Of a stretch of DNA of 64,000 nucleotides, positions 45,246-53,732 are shown in pieces (the stretch's first letter is position 1; each line of letters opens with the position of its first letter). A program made the translations under genes and the position numbers. The notes under the pieces are model-generated. The model was not told the DNA's origin and did not search any database. It saw only the letters and a list, made by a program, of their open reading frames with translations. Origin of the DNA: Schlegelella_A sp038231215 (lineage in GTDB: Bacteria; Pseudomonadota; Gammaproteobacteria; Burkholderiales; Burkholderiaceae_C); contig JBBRLS010000004.1 of the NCBI GenBank assembly GCA_038231215.1, positions 62,001 to 126,000 on the forward strand. Reading direction: 5' to 3'.

Positions 45246-45578
45246 TTGGCAACTTCCTTCGTTCGGCCCAAGGGCGGGAGACGGCGAAAGATGGAGTCTA
45301 GAAGGGAACTTCGTCGCCGCACTTTCGAGGCGGCCACTTTCGCATCAGAAAATCGACTTCTCACAATGCGGAACTATGCGTTGCTGCATTGCCGCAAAAT
45401 TTCTCATGGTGAAGGATAGAATTCCATATTACGAAACAACGACGCCAAGCCATTGTCGTTGTATGCAAATATCCTCCCACCGTTTCGACCGCGCATCAGC
45501 AAAAGCCGCCGCCATTCCCTTTAGGCTCACCTGATCGGCCCGCCGCCGGCCCCGACAAAACCACAGATGGAGAATTCG
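45246..45578. other. Divergent control region between omega-aminotransferase and aceA
   Basis: These 333 bp are clearly more AT-rich than the flanking genes. They contain an imperfect dyad at 45381-45397 (see separate entry), a TAGAAT at 45417-45422 that could be a plus-strand -10 box, and the aceA SD GGAG at 45569-45572. No small gene or structured RNA was found with support. Confidence 0.5.
45381..45397. promoter_or_regulatory. Operator-like dyad in the aceA leader
   Basis: TTGCTGC (45381-45387) and GCCGCAA (45391-45397) are inverted arms matching at 6 of 7 positions around ATT. It lies about 20-36 bp before a TAGAAT box, so a regulator bound here could control aceA. The cognate protein is unknown. 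Confidence 0.35.
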
Positions 45579-46877
45579 ATGCAGACCCAGATGCGTGACC
45601 AGCAGGTGGCAACTCTAGAGCACGATTGGGCGACCAACCCGCGCTGGAAGGGCATCAAGCGCACGTACTCCGCCGCCGATGTCGTGCGTTTGCGCGGCTC
45701 GGTCCAGGTCGAGCACACGCTGGCCCGCCGCGGCGCCGAAAAGCTCTGGAACCTCGTCAACACCGAGCCCTTCGTCAATACGCTCGGCGCCCTCACCGGC
45801 AACCAGGCGATGCAGCAGGTCAAGGCTGGCCTGAAGGCGATCTACCTCTCGGGCTGGCAGGTCGCGGGCGACGCCAACATCGCCGGCGAGATGTATCCGG
45901 ACCAGTCGCTGTACCCGGTGAATTCGGTGCCGATGGTCGTCAAGCGCATCAACAACACCTTCACCCGTGCCGACCAGATCCAGTGGTCCGAAGGCAAGAA
46001 CGAGATCGACTACTTCGCGCCCATCGTCGCCGATGCCGAAGCCGGTTTCGGCGGCGTGCTCAACGCCTTCGAGCTGATGAAGTCGATGATCGACGCAGGC
46101 GCCGCCGGCGTGCACTTCGAGGACCAGCTCGCCTCGGTCAAGAAATGCGGCCACATGGGCGGCAAGGTGCTCGTGCCGACGCGCGAGGCGGTAGCCAAGC
46201 TGACCGCGGCGCGTCTCGCCGCCGACGTGATGGGAACGCCGACTCTCGTCATCGCCCGCACCGACGCCGAAGCGGCCGACCTCGTGACGAGCGACGTCGA
46301 TCCCAACGACAAGGGCTTTCTCACCGGCGAGCGGACCATCGAGGGCTTCTATCGCACGAAGCCCGGGCTCGAGCAGGCAATCTCTCGCGGCCTGGCTTAT
46401 TCCGAGTACGCCGACATGGTCTGGTGCGAGACCGGCAAGCCCGATCTCGCCTATGCCAAGGCCTTCGCCGATGCGATCCACAAGAAGTTTCCGGGCAAGC
46501 TGCTCGCCTACAACTGCTCGCCGAGCTTCAACTGGAAGAAGAACCTCGACGACGCGACGATCGCCAAGTTCCAGCGCGAGCTGGGCGCGATGGGATACAA
46601 GTTCCAGTTCATCACGCTGGCCGGCTTCCACAGTCTCAACTACTCGATGTTCAACCTGGCGCATGGCTACGCGAAGAACAACATGACCGCCTTCGTCGAG
46701 TTGCAGGAAGCCGAGTTCGCCGCCGCCGAGAAGGGCTTCACCGCCGTCAAGCACCAGCGCGAGGTCGGCACCGGCTACTTCGACGCGGTGACGACGACGA
46801 TCGAGCGCGATGCATCGACCGCGGCTCTCAAGGGCTCGACCGAAGACGAGCAGTTCTTCGATCGCAAGCACGCCTGA
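45579..46877 (+). CDS. aceA: Isocitrate lyase
   Basis: A 432-residue glyoxylate-shunt enzyme that splits isocitrate into succinate and glyoxylate. The catalytic loop KKCGHMGGKVLVPT has the essential Cys; YLSGWQVAGDAN, PIVADAEAGFGG, HFEDQLASVKKCGH, LVIARTDAEAA and YNCSPSFNWKKNL are diagnostic. I start it at 45579 because GGAG lies 6 bases upstream; an in-frame ATG at 45567 would overlap that SD. With ppsA in the same window, growth on acetate or fatty acids is supported. A hairpin follows the stop. Confidence 0.96.
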   Translation: MQTQMRDQQVATLEHDWATNPRWKGIKRTYSAADVVRLRGSVQVEHTLARRGAEKLWNLVNTEPFVNTLGALTGNQAMQQVKAGLKAIYLSGWQVAGDANIAGEMYPDQSLYPVNSVPMVVKRINNTFTRADQIQWSEGKNEIDYFAPIVADAEAGFGGVLNAFELMKSMIDAGAAGVHFEDQLASVKKCGHMGGKVLVPTREAVAKLTAARLAADVMGTPTLVIARTDAEAADLVTSDVDPNDKGFLTGERTIEGFYRTKPGLEQAISRGLAYSEYADMVWCETGKPDLAYAKAFADAIHKKFPGKLLAYNCSPSFNWKKNLDDATIAKFQRELGAMGYKFQFITLAGFHSLNYSMFNLAHGYAKNNMTAFVELQEAEFAAAEKGFTAVKHQREVGTGYFDAVTTTIERDASTAALKGSTEDEQFFDRKHA

Positions 46878-46898
46878 GGGCGCCCGCGCCGGCCGGCC

Positions 46899-46940
46899 CT
46901 CGCTCGCGGGCTTCTCTCGCGGGCGAGAGCCTTTGACCGG
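46899..46940 (+). terminator. Terminator-like hairpin after aceA
   Basis: CTCGCTCGCG (46899-46908) pairs with CGCGGGCGAG (46918-46927) over 10 bp with one G-U wobble and a 9-base loop, 22 bp after the aceA stop. Only a short CCTTTG follows, so termination may be weak. Confidence 0.4.
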
Positions 46941-46966
46941 CGACTGACGTTTCGGTAAGGTCGGGT

Positions 46967-47428
46967 GTGCCCGACGACATTGCCACGCTTCGCCGCATCC
47001 TGAGCTCGGCCCGGATCATCGCCGTCGTCGGCCTTTCTGCCGAGTGGCATCGGCCGAGCTTCTTCGCCGCCAAGTACATGCAGGAGCACGGCTACCGAGT
47101 CATCCCGGTGAATCCGCGCTACGACGAAATTCTCGGCGAGCGCTGTCACGCCAGCCTGGAGACGATCGAGGTGCCTGTCGACATCGTCGACGTCTTTCGC
47201 AAGACCGAAGACGTGCTGCCGATCGCGCAACAGGCGATCGCCATCCACGCCAAGTGCCTGTGGCAGCAGATCGGCGTGAAGAACCTGGAGGCCGCGCGGC
47301 TCGCCGCCGAGGCAGGTCTCGACGTGGTCATGGACCGCTGCGTCAAGATCGAGCACGCGCGCCTGTTCGGCGGCCTCCATTGGGCGGGCGTCAACACCGG
47401 CGTGGTCTCCTCGCGGCGCGGCGGCTGA
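46967..47428 (+). CDS. CoA-binding domain protein (YccU-like)
   Basis: A 153-residue single Rossmann-like CoA_binding_2 domain. IAVVGLSAEWHRPSFFAAKYMQEHGYRVIPVNPRYDEILGE is the nucleotide-binding half; DIVDVFRKTEDVLPIAQQAI, KCLWQQIGVKN and VVMDRCVKIEHARLFG follow family order. Related proteins bind CoA in vitro, but the cellular role is unknown. The GTG start at 46967 is used. It is 11 bp before metY, so the two are probably cotranscribed. Confidence 0.88.
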   Translation: MPDDIATLRRILSSARIIAVVGLSAEWHRPSFFAAKYMQEHGYRVIPVNPRYDEILGERCHASLETIEVPVDIVDVFRKTEDVLPIAQQAIAIHAKCLWQQIGVKNLEAARLAAEAGLDVVMDRCVKIEHARLFGGLHWAGVNTGVVSSRRGG

Positions 47429-47439
47429 GACCTGGCGAC

Positions 47440-48747
47440 ATGGCCGATCGCGTCTTCCAGCCCGAGACCCTGGCCATCCACGCCGGGCAGATTCCCGACG
47501 CCGCGACCGGCGCGCGCGCCCTGCCGATCTACCAGACGACCAGCTTTGTCTTCGACAGTTGCGACCACGCCGCGAGCCTGTTCAACCTGCAGACCTTCGG
47601 CAATGTCTATTCGCGGCTGTCCAACCCGACCGTCGCCGCGCTCGAGGAACGCATTGCCGCGCTCGAAGGCGGGCGCGCCGCGCTCGCCTCGGCGAGCGGC
47701 ATGGCAGCCGAGTCGATCGCGCTGCTGACCTTGCTCAACCCCGGCGACCACGTCGTCGCCGCCGGCTCGCTCTACGGCGGCACGGTCAGCCTGCTCGCCG
47801 TCAATCTCGAGCGGCTCGGCATCGCGACGAGCTTCGTCGATGCCTCGTCGACCGAAGCCTTCGCGGCGGCGATGCGGCCGAACACGCGCGCCGTCTTCGC
47901 CGAGAGCATCGGCAACCCGAGCCTGGCCGTGCTCGACATCGCAGCGGTCGCCGAGGTCGCGCACGCGCACGGCGTGCCGCTGATCATCGACAACACCGTG
48001 CCGTCGCCCTTTCTCTGCAACCCGATCCGGATGGGCGCCGACATCGTCGTGCATTCCGCCACCAAGTACCTCGGCGGGCACGGCACCACGCTCGCCGGCG
48101 TGATGGTCGAGAGCGGACGCTTCCCCTGGGACAACGGCAAGTTTCCCGGCATGACCGAGCCGTCGAAGGGCTACCACGGCGTGAAGTTTTTCGAGACCTT
48201 CGGCGACTTCGGTTTCACGATGCGGGCGCGCATGGAAACGCTGCGCGTCTACGGCGCATCGCTCTCGCCGAGCAGCGCCTGGCAGATCCTGCAAGGCGTC
48301 GAGACGCTGCCGCTGCGCATGGAGCGGCACTGCGCCAATGCGCTGGCCGTCGCCGAGTTCCTGCGCGCGCACAAGCGCGTGAGCTGGGTCAACTATCCGG
48401 GGCTGGCCGATCATCCGCAGCACGCATTGGTGACGAAGCAGATGCGCAGCGTCGGCGGCAAGCCCGGCGCCTCGGGCCTGCTCGCCTTCGGCGTCGAGGG
48501 CGGCCTCGCCGCCGGTGTGCGCTTCATCGAGGCGGCGCGCTTCATGAGCCACCTCGCCAACATCGGCGACACGCGCACGCTCATCATCCACCCGGCGTCG
48601 ACGACGCATCGCCAGCTCGACGAAGCGCAGCAACTCGCCGCCGGCGTCAAGCCCGACATGGTCCGCATCTCGGTCGGCCTCGAGCACATCGACGACATCC
48701 TGTGGGACATCGACCAGGCGCTCGCCGCGACGGCCCTGTCGTCCTGA
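47440..48747 (+). CDS. metY: O-acetylhomoserine aminocarboxypropyltransferase
   Basis: A 435-residue Cys/Met-metabolism PLP enzyme that makes homocysteine from O-acetylhomoserine and sulfide. ETLAIHAGQIPDAATGARALPIYQTTSFVF, YSRLSNPTVAALEERIAALEGG, ASASGMAA and the PLP lysine in VVHSATKYLGGHGTTLAG are typical; the WDNGKFPGMTEPSKGYHG insertion marks the MetY branch rather than MetB/MetZ. ATG at 47440 follows the CoA-binding gene. It uses homoserine carbon from hom (20.1 kb). Confidence 0.93.
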   Translation: MADRVFQPETLAIHAGQIPDAATGARALPIYQTTSFVFDSCDHAASLFNLQTFGNVYSRLSNPTVAALEERIAALEGGRAALASASGMAAESIALLTLLNPGDHVVAAGSLYGGTVSLLAVNLERLGIATSFVDASSTEAFAAAMRPNTRAVFAESIGNPSLAVLDIAAVAEVAHAHGVPLIIDNTVPSPFLCNPIRMGADIVVHSATKYLGGHGTTLAGVMVESGRFPWDNGKFPGMTEPSKGYHGVKFFETFGDFGFTMRARMETLRVYGASLSPSSAWQILQGVETLPLRMERHCANALAVAEFLRAHKRVSWVNYPGLADHPQHALVTKQMRSVGGKPGASGLLAFGVEGGLAAGVRFIEAARFMSHLANIGDTRTLIIHPASTTHRQLDEAQQLAAGVKPDMVRISVGLEHIDDILWDIDQALAATALSS

Positions 48748-48754
48748 GCGCGAT

Positions 48755-48820
48755 GTCATCCTGGGCCGCAGGCGAAGGATCTCCGCATGCGACGAGATCC
48801 TTCGCTTCGCTCAGGATGAC
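48755..48820. repeat. Palindromic repeat, copy 2 (GTCATCCTGA family)
   Basis: The left arm (48755-48783) begins GTCATCCTGGGCCGCAGG and the right arm (48794-48820) ends CGCTCAGGATGAC; they are inverted relatives of copy 1 with a short loop. A partial extra arm end (GCAGAATGAC) follows at about 48831-48840, right before the acyl-CoA synthetase ATG at 48844. Confidence 0.8.
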
Positions 48821-48843
48821 ATGGCTGCGCGCAGAATGACACC

Positions 48844-50490
48844 ATGAACATCTACGAGCAGGATCTCGGCAAGACGGCAGCCAACTTCGTCGCTCTTTCG
48901 CCGGTGAGCTTCGTCGAGCGCAGCGCCGAGGTGTTCGGCGACCTCGAATCCGTCGTGCACGGCAAACGCCGCTACGACTGGCGACAGACGCGCGAACGTT
49001 CGGCGCGCCTCGCGGCGGCGCTCGCCTCGTTCGGCGTCGGCCGCGGCACGACGGTGAGCGTGATGCTGCACAACACGCCCGAGATGGTCGAGGCGCACTA
49101 CGCCGTTCCGTCGTTGAACGCGGTGCTCAACACGCTCAACACGCGACTCGATGCCGGGCTGATCGCCTGGCAGATGAACCACTGCGAGACCGCCGTGCTG
49201 CTGACCGACCGCGAGCTGGCGCCGACGGTGAGCGCGGCGCTGCGCCTGCTGCAAGACGAGCACGGCCGTACGCCGATCGTCGTCGACGTCTGCGACAGCG
49301 AATACACGGGCCCGGGAGAGCGCGTCGGCCAGCACGAGTACGAAGCGCTGCTCGCCGCGCACGACCCGGTCGAGCAGCTCGGAGGACCGAAGGACGAGTG
49401 GGACGCAATCGCCGTCTCCTACACCTCCGGCACCACCGGCGACCCGAAAGGCGTGGTCACGCATCACCGCGGCGCCTACCTCAACGCGGTGTGCAACGCG
49501 GCGACCTGGACCATGCCGCACTTTCCGCGCTACCTGTGGACCTTGCCGATGTTCCACTGCAACGGCTGGTGCTTTCCGTGGACGGTGGCGATGCTCGGCG
49601 GCACGCACGTCTGCCTGCGCAAGGTCGAGGCCGAGGCGGTCTTCGACGCGATCCGCCGAGAACGTGTCGATCACTACTGCGCCGCGCCGATCGTGCACAA
49701 CCTGCTCATCGCCGCGCCCGACGCGATGCGTGCCGGCATCGCACAGAAGGTGAGGGCGATGGTCGCCGGCGCGGCACCGCCTGCAGCGATGATCGAAGGC
49801 ATGGCGCGCATCGGCTTCGACATCACGCACGTCTACGGGTTGACCGAGGTCTACGGGCCGGCGTCGGTGGCGGTGCGGCGCGTGTCGTGGAGCGATGAGT
49901 CGCTCTCCGAGCAGACCCGACTGAACGGTCGTCAGGGCGTACGCTATGCGCTCGAGGAGGGCATGACGGTGATGGACGCGAAGACCATGCGCGAGGTGCC
50001 CGCCGACGGCGAGACCATGGGCGAGATCATGTTCCGCGGCAACATCGTCATGAACGGCTACCTGAAGAACGCCAGGTCGACCGCCGAGGCGTTTGCTGGC
50101 GGCTGGTTCCACACCGGCGACCTCGCCGTCATCGAGGCCGACCGCTACGTCAAGATCAAGGACCGCAGCAAGGACATCATCATCTCCGGCGGCGAGAACA
50201 TCAGCTCGCTCGAGGTCGAAGACGCGCTCTATCGCCATGCCGCGGTGATGGCCTGCGCCGTCGTCGCGCGGCCCGATCCGAAGTGGGGTGAGGCGCCGGT
50301 CGCCTTCGTCGAGTTGCGGCCCGGTGCGCAGGTCGAGGCGGCCGAACTGGTTGCGCACTGCAAGGCCTTGCTCGCCGGCTACAAGGTGCCGCGCGACATC
50401 CGCTTCGAGCCGATCCCCAAGACCTCGACCGGCAAGATCCAGAAGTTCCAGTTGCGCGAGCGGGCCAGGTCCGCTGCGGCGATCGAATAG
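48844..50490 (+). CDS. AMP-dependent acyl-CoA synthetase (AlkK-like)
   Basis: A 548-residue ANL-superfamily ligase. The P-loop is VSYTSGTTGDPKGVVTHHRGAYL; PMFHCNGWCFPW and HVYGLTEVYGPA follow; WFHTGDLAVIEADRYVKIKDRSKDIIISGGENISSLEVED holds the hinge Asp and the GGEN loop; PKTSTGKIQKFQLRE has the catalytic Lys. The pattern is closest to medium/long-chain fatty acid ligases, but chain length cannot be set. It is 12 bp upstream of a crotonase gene, consistent with acyl-CoA catabolism. Confidence 0.9.
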   Translation: MNIYEQDLGKTAANFVALSPVSFVERSAEVFGDLESVVHGKRRYDWRQTRERSARLAAALASFGVGRGTTVSVMLHNTPEMVEAHYAVPSLNAVLNTLNTRLDAGLIAWQMNHCETAVLLTDRELAPTVSAALRLLQDEHGRTPIVVDVCDSEYTGPGERVGQHEYEALLAAHDPVEQLGGPKDEWDAIAVSYTSGTTGDPKGVVTHHRGAYLNAVCNAATWTMPHFPRYLWTLPMFHCNGWCFPWTVAMLGGTHVCLRKVEAEAVFDAIRRERVDHYCAAPIVHNLLIAAPDAMRAGIAQKVRAMVAGAAPPAAMIEGMARIGFDITHVYGLTEVYGPASVAVRRVSWSDESLSEQTRLNGRQGVRYALEEGMTVMDAKTMREVPADGETMGEIMFRGNIVMNGYLKNARSTAEAFAGGWFHTGDLAVIEADRYVKIKDRSKDIIISGGENISSLEVEDALYRHAAVMACAVVARPDPKWGEAPVAFVELRPGAQVEAAELVAHCKALLAGYKVPRDIRFEPIPKTSTGKIQKFQLRERARSAAAIE

Positions 50491-50502
50491 GAGACGACGG
50501 CG

Positions 50503-51303
50503 ATGACCACGAACACACCCGGCGAACACACGCCGCTCGTGCGCCGCGAGCGCGACGCGCGCGGCGTGCTGACGCTCACCCTGGCGCGACCGCAGTCGTT
50601 CAATGCGCTGAGCAGCGCCATGCTCGGCGCGCTGCAGGTCGAACTCGACGCTGCGGCCGCCGACGAGACGCTGCGCGTCGTCGTCCTCGCCGCCGAGGGC
50701 AAGGCGTTCTCCGCTGGCCACGACCTGAAGGAGATGCGCGCCGAGCCGTCGCAGGCCTACTACGAGGCGCTCTTCGCGCAGTGCGCGCACGTCATGCTGA
50801 CGATCCAGCGCCTGCCGGTGCCAGTGATCGCGCGCGTGCAGGGCATCGCCACCGCAGCCGGCTGCCAGCTCGTCGCCGCCTGCGACCTGGCGGTCGCCGC
50901 GAGCACGGCGCGCTTTGCGGTGAGCGGGGTCAATCTCGGCCTGTTCTGCTCGTCGCCGAGCGTGGCGCTGTCGCGAAACCTGCAGAGGAAGGCGGCCTTC
51001 GAGATGCTCGTCACGGGAGACTTCATCTCGGCCGACGCAGCGAAGGCGCGCGGTCTCGTCAATCGCGTCGCGCCGACCGAAGCGCTCGATGCCGAGGTCG
51101 AGGCGCTCGTCGCCTCCATCGTTGCCAAGCCGCGCACGGCCATCGCGATGGGCAAGCAACTTTTCTACCGCCAGCTGGAGGTCGGTGTCGAGGCCGCCTA
51201 TGCGGATGCGGGTCGCACCATGGCCTGCAACATGATGGACGAGTCCGCGCTCGAAGGCGTGCAGGCCTTCATCGACAAGCGCAAGCCCGCCTGGTCCGGC
51301 TGA
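50503..51303 (+). CDS. Enoyl-CoA hydratase/isomerase family protein (ECHDC3-like)
   Basis: A 266-residue crotonase-fold protein. LTLARPQSFNALSSAML, FSAGHDLKEMRAEPSQAYYEALF and VIARVQGIATAAGCQLVAACDLAVAA give the oxyanion hole. The line SGVNLGLFCSSPSVALSR is typical of the ECHDC3 branch. By position, the first catalytic Glu of classical hydratases (Glu144 in rat) is Gly here, while the second (Glu164) is kept in AAFEML, so ordinary hydratase activity is doubtful. It is downstream of, and probably cotranscribed with, the acyl-CoA synthetase. Confidence 0.88.
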   Translation: MTTNTPGEHTPLVRRERDARGVLTLTLARPQSFNALSSAMLGALQVELDAAAADETLRVVVLAAEGKAFSAGHDLKEMRAEPSQAYYEALFAQCAHVMLTIQRLPVPVIARVQGIATAAGCQLVAACDLAVAASTARFAVSGVNLGLFCSSPSVALSRNLQRKAAFEMLVTGDFISADAAKARGLVNRVAPTEALDAEVEALVASIVAKPRTAIAMGKQLFYRQLEVGVEAAYADAGRTMACNMMDESALEGVQAFIDKRKPAWSG

Positions 51304-51329
51304 GCCCGCAAGAGCCGCGGTACGGGCAG

Positions 51330-51345
51330 GGTTGTCCAGACAACC
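51330..51345. promoter_or_regulatory. GntR/LacI-like palindrome before the sugar ABC operon
   Basis: GGTTGTC (51330-51336) and GACAACC (51339-51345) form a perfect 7-base inverted repeat around CA. The TTGTC/GACAA core is like FadR-subfamily GntR operators. It lies 101-116 bp before the substrate-binding protein start. No regulator gene is next to it. Confidence 0.5.
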
Positions 51346-51445
51346 TTCGCTAAGTCCGGATTGAGACTTGGCGCGGCTTCCGGTATGGTTTTGCGGCTGC
51401 GCCAGTCAGGCCGCCGCCGCTGCTTACCATGCTCGAGGAGACAAG

Positions 51446-52825
51446 ATGAGGAAGACGATCGTCGGCGTCATCGCCGGTTGTGCGCTGGCCTTCGCCGGCC
51501 AGGCGCTGGCCCAGGAAAAGCTCACCGTCTGGTGGGTCAAGGGCTTCTACAAGTCGGAAGACGACGCGCTGTTCGCGGCGATCAAGAAGTTCGAGGCCAA
51601 GCACCCGAAGATCAAGGTCGAGCTCTCGCAATACGCGATCCAGGACATGATCCCGAAGACCGTGTCCGCGCTCGACTCGGGCAGCCCGCCCGACGTCGCC
51701 TACGCCGACGTCTACGACTTCCAGGTCACCGCCAAGTGGGCCTTCGACGGCAAGCTCGAGGACATCAGCAGCGTCATCGATCCGATCCGTTCGCGCTTTG
51801 CGCCCAACACGGTCGAGACGACCTTCCTGTACAACGACGCCGAAAAGAAGCGCGCGTACTACGCCTTTCCGATCAAGCAGCAGACGATCCACATCCAGTA
51901 CTGGAAGGACATGCTCGGCGACGCCGGCTTCAAGGAGTCGGACATCCCGAAGGACTGGAAGGACTACTGGAACTTCTGGTGCGACAAGGTGCAGCCGGCC
52001 TCGCGCCAGAAGACGGGTCAGCGCACCTTCGGCATCGGCCAGCCGCTCGGCGTTGATTCGAGCGACTCGTTTTTTTCGTTCCTCACCTTCGCCGACGCCT
52101 ACAACGTCAAGATGGTGAGCGACAGCGGCAAGCTTCTCGTCGACGATCCGACGGTCCGCCAAGGTCTGATCAATGCGCTGACCGACTACACGGCGGTGTA
52201 CAGCAGGGGCTGCTCGCCGCCGTCGTCGACGAGCTGGAAGGACCCGGACAACAACGTCGCCTTCCACAACAAGACCACGGTGATGACGCACAACGCGACG
52301 ATCTCGATCGCCGCCAAGTGGCTCGACGACGCCAACAACGCGGCGCTCACCGACGCCCAGCGCGCCCAGGCGAAGAAGAACTACACCGAGCTGATCGCGA
52401 CCGCGCAGTGGCCGAACAAGCCCGACGGCAGCAAGTTCGTCTACCGGGCCGCGATCAAGACCGGCGTCATCTTCAAGAACGCCAAGAACCTGGCCGGCGC
52501 CAAGCAGTTCGTCGCCTTCATGCTCGACGAAGCCAACTTGCAGCCCTACGTCGAGGGTTCGCTCGGGCGCTGGTTCCCGGTCACCAAGGTCGGGCAGGAA
52601 AGCCCGTTCTGGAAGGCCGACCCGCACCGGCTCGCGGTCTACAACCAGTTCAAGGCGGGCACGGTCACCTTCGAATTCACCAAGAACTACAAGTTCACGG
52701 TCCTCAACAACGAGAACGTCTGGGCCAAGGCGATGAACCGCGTGCTCAACGAGAAAGTACCGGTCGACAAGGCTGTCGACGAGATGATCTCGCGCATCAA
52801 GACGGTCGCCGGCTCTCCGGGCTAG
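51446..52825 (+). CDS. Sugar ABC transporter substrate-binding protein (CUT1)
   Basis: A 459-residue periplasmic binding protein with signal peptide 1-22 (MRKTIVGVIAGCALAFAGQALA, cut before QEKL). KLTVWWVKGFYKSEDDALFAAIKKFEAKHP and DSGSPPDVAYADVYDFQ are typical of the MalE/UgpB group; FVAFMLDEANLQPYVEGSLGRWFPV is the C-terminal pattern. Sugars, polyols or sugar acids are possible ligands. The ATG follows GAGGAG. First of four transporter genes in one direction, 18 bp before the first permease. Confidence 0.9.
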   Translation: MRKTIVGVIAGCALAFAGQALAQEKLTVWWVKGFYKSEDDALFAAIKKFEAKHPKIKVELSQYAIQDMIPKTVSALDSGSPPDVAYADVYDFQVTAKWAFDGKLEDISSVIDPIRSRFAPNTVETTFLYNDAEKKRAYYAFPIKQQTIHIQYWKDMLGDAGFKESDIPKDWKDYWNFWCDKVQPASRQKTGQRTFGIGQPLGVDSSDSFFSFLTFADAYNVKMVSDSGKLLVDDPTVRQGLINALTDYTAVYSRGCSPPSSTSWKDPDNNVAFHNKTTVMTHNATISIAAKWLDDANNAALTDAQRAQAKKNYTELIATAQWPNKPDGSKFVYRAAIKTGVIFKNAKNLAGAKQFVAFMLDEANLQPYVEGSLGRWFPVTKVGQESPFWKADPHRLAVYNQFKAGTVTFEFTKNYKFTVLNNENVWAKAMNRVLNEKVPVDKAVDEMISRIKTVAGSPG

Positions 52826-52843
52826 CCGCAAGCGCGACGCTCG

Positions 52844-53716
52844 ATGAGCGCCGTCCTCGGCACCGCCGTCGCCACGGGCGCCCCCGTGGCGCCGCGCGGC
52901 TTCGACCGCTGGCGCTTCTGGGGCCTCGCGTTCGTCGTGCCCTATCTGCTTGTCTTTCTCGTCTTCGTTCTCTATCCGGTCTGCTACGGCCTCTGGCTGG
53001 CGCGCCATCCGGCCAGCTACGTCAAGCTGTTCGAGGACCCGATCTTCTTTCGCACGGTCGTCAACACGATCGTCTTCATCGTCGTTGCGATCAACCTGAA
53101 GATGATCGTGGCGCTGGTGGTCTCGGGCTTCCTGATTCAGCAACGCTGGTGGATCAAGATTCTCTCGTTGATCTTCATCCTGCCCTGGGCGGTGCCGTCG
53201 ATTCCGACGATCCTGTCGGTGCGCTTCATGCTCAATCCGGAGTGGGGCGTCATCAACCAGATCATCTTCAGCCTGAGCGGACGCGACGGCCCCAACTGGC
53301 TGAACGACCCGACGCTCGCGCTCTCCTTCTCGATGTTGATGCACATCTGGAAGTCGCTGCCCTTCTGGACGCTGATCCTCGTCGCCGGCCGGCTGGCGAT
53401 TCCGGCCGAGCAGTACGAAGCCGCATCGGTCGACGGCGCGACGAGTTGGCAGAAGTTCCGCTTCATCACCTGGCCGTCGATGCGCACGCTCTACCTCACC
53501 TCGACCATCCTGTCGATGATCTTCACGCTCGGCGACTTCAACAGCGTCTACCTGCTGACGGGTGGTGGCCCGGCCGACCTGACGCACGTGCTGGCCACGC
53601 TCGGCATCCGCTACCTTCGGCTCGACCAGGTCGACCTGGCCATGGCGTCGATCGTCGTCGCCCTGCCGCTGGTGTTGCCGCTCGTCTACTTCATGATGAA
53701 GCGGCTTTCCAAATGA
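52844..53716 (+). CDS. Sugar ABC transporter permease 1 (MalF/UgpA-like)
   Basis: A 290-residue permease with six membrane helices starting FWGLAFVVPYLLVFLVFVLYPVCYGLWLA. The EAA loop that contacts the ATPase is EQYEAASVDGATSWQKFRFITWPSM. The first periplasmic segment is short for UgpA-type proteins. It pairs with the permease at 53733, 16 bp downstream. Confidence 0.92.
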   Translation: MSAVLGTAVATGAPVAPRGFDRWRFWGLAFVVPYLLVFLVFVLYPVCYGLWLARHPASYVKLFEDPIFFRTVVNTIVFIVVAINLKMIVALVVSGFLIQQRWWIKILSLIFILPWAVPSIPTILSVRFMLNPEWGVINQIIFSLSGRDGPNWLNDPTLALSFSMLMHIWKSLPFWTLILVAGRLAIPAEQYEAASVDGATSWQKFRFITWPSMRTLYLTSTILSMIFTLGDFNSVYLLTGGGPADLTHVLATLGIRYLRLDQVDLAMASIVVALPLVLPLVYFMMKRLSK

Positions 53717-53732
53717 AGACGGGCAGCACGCT

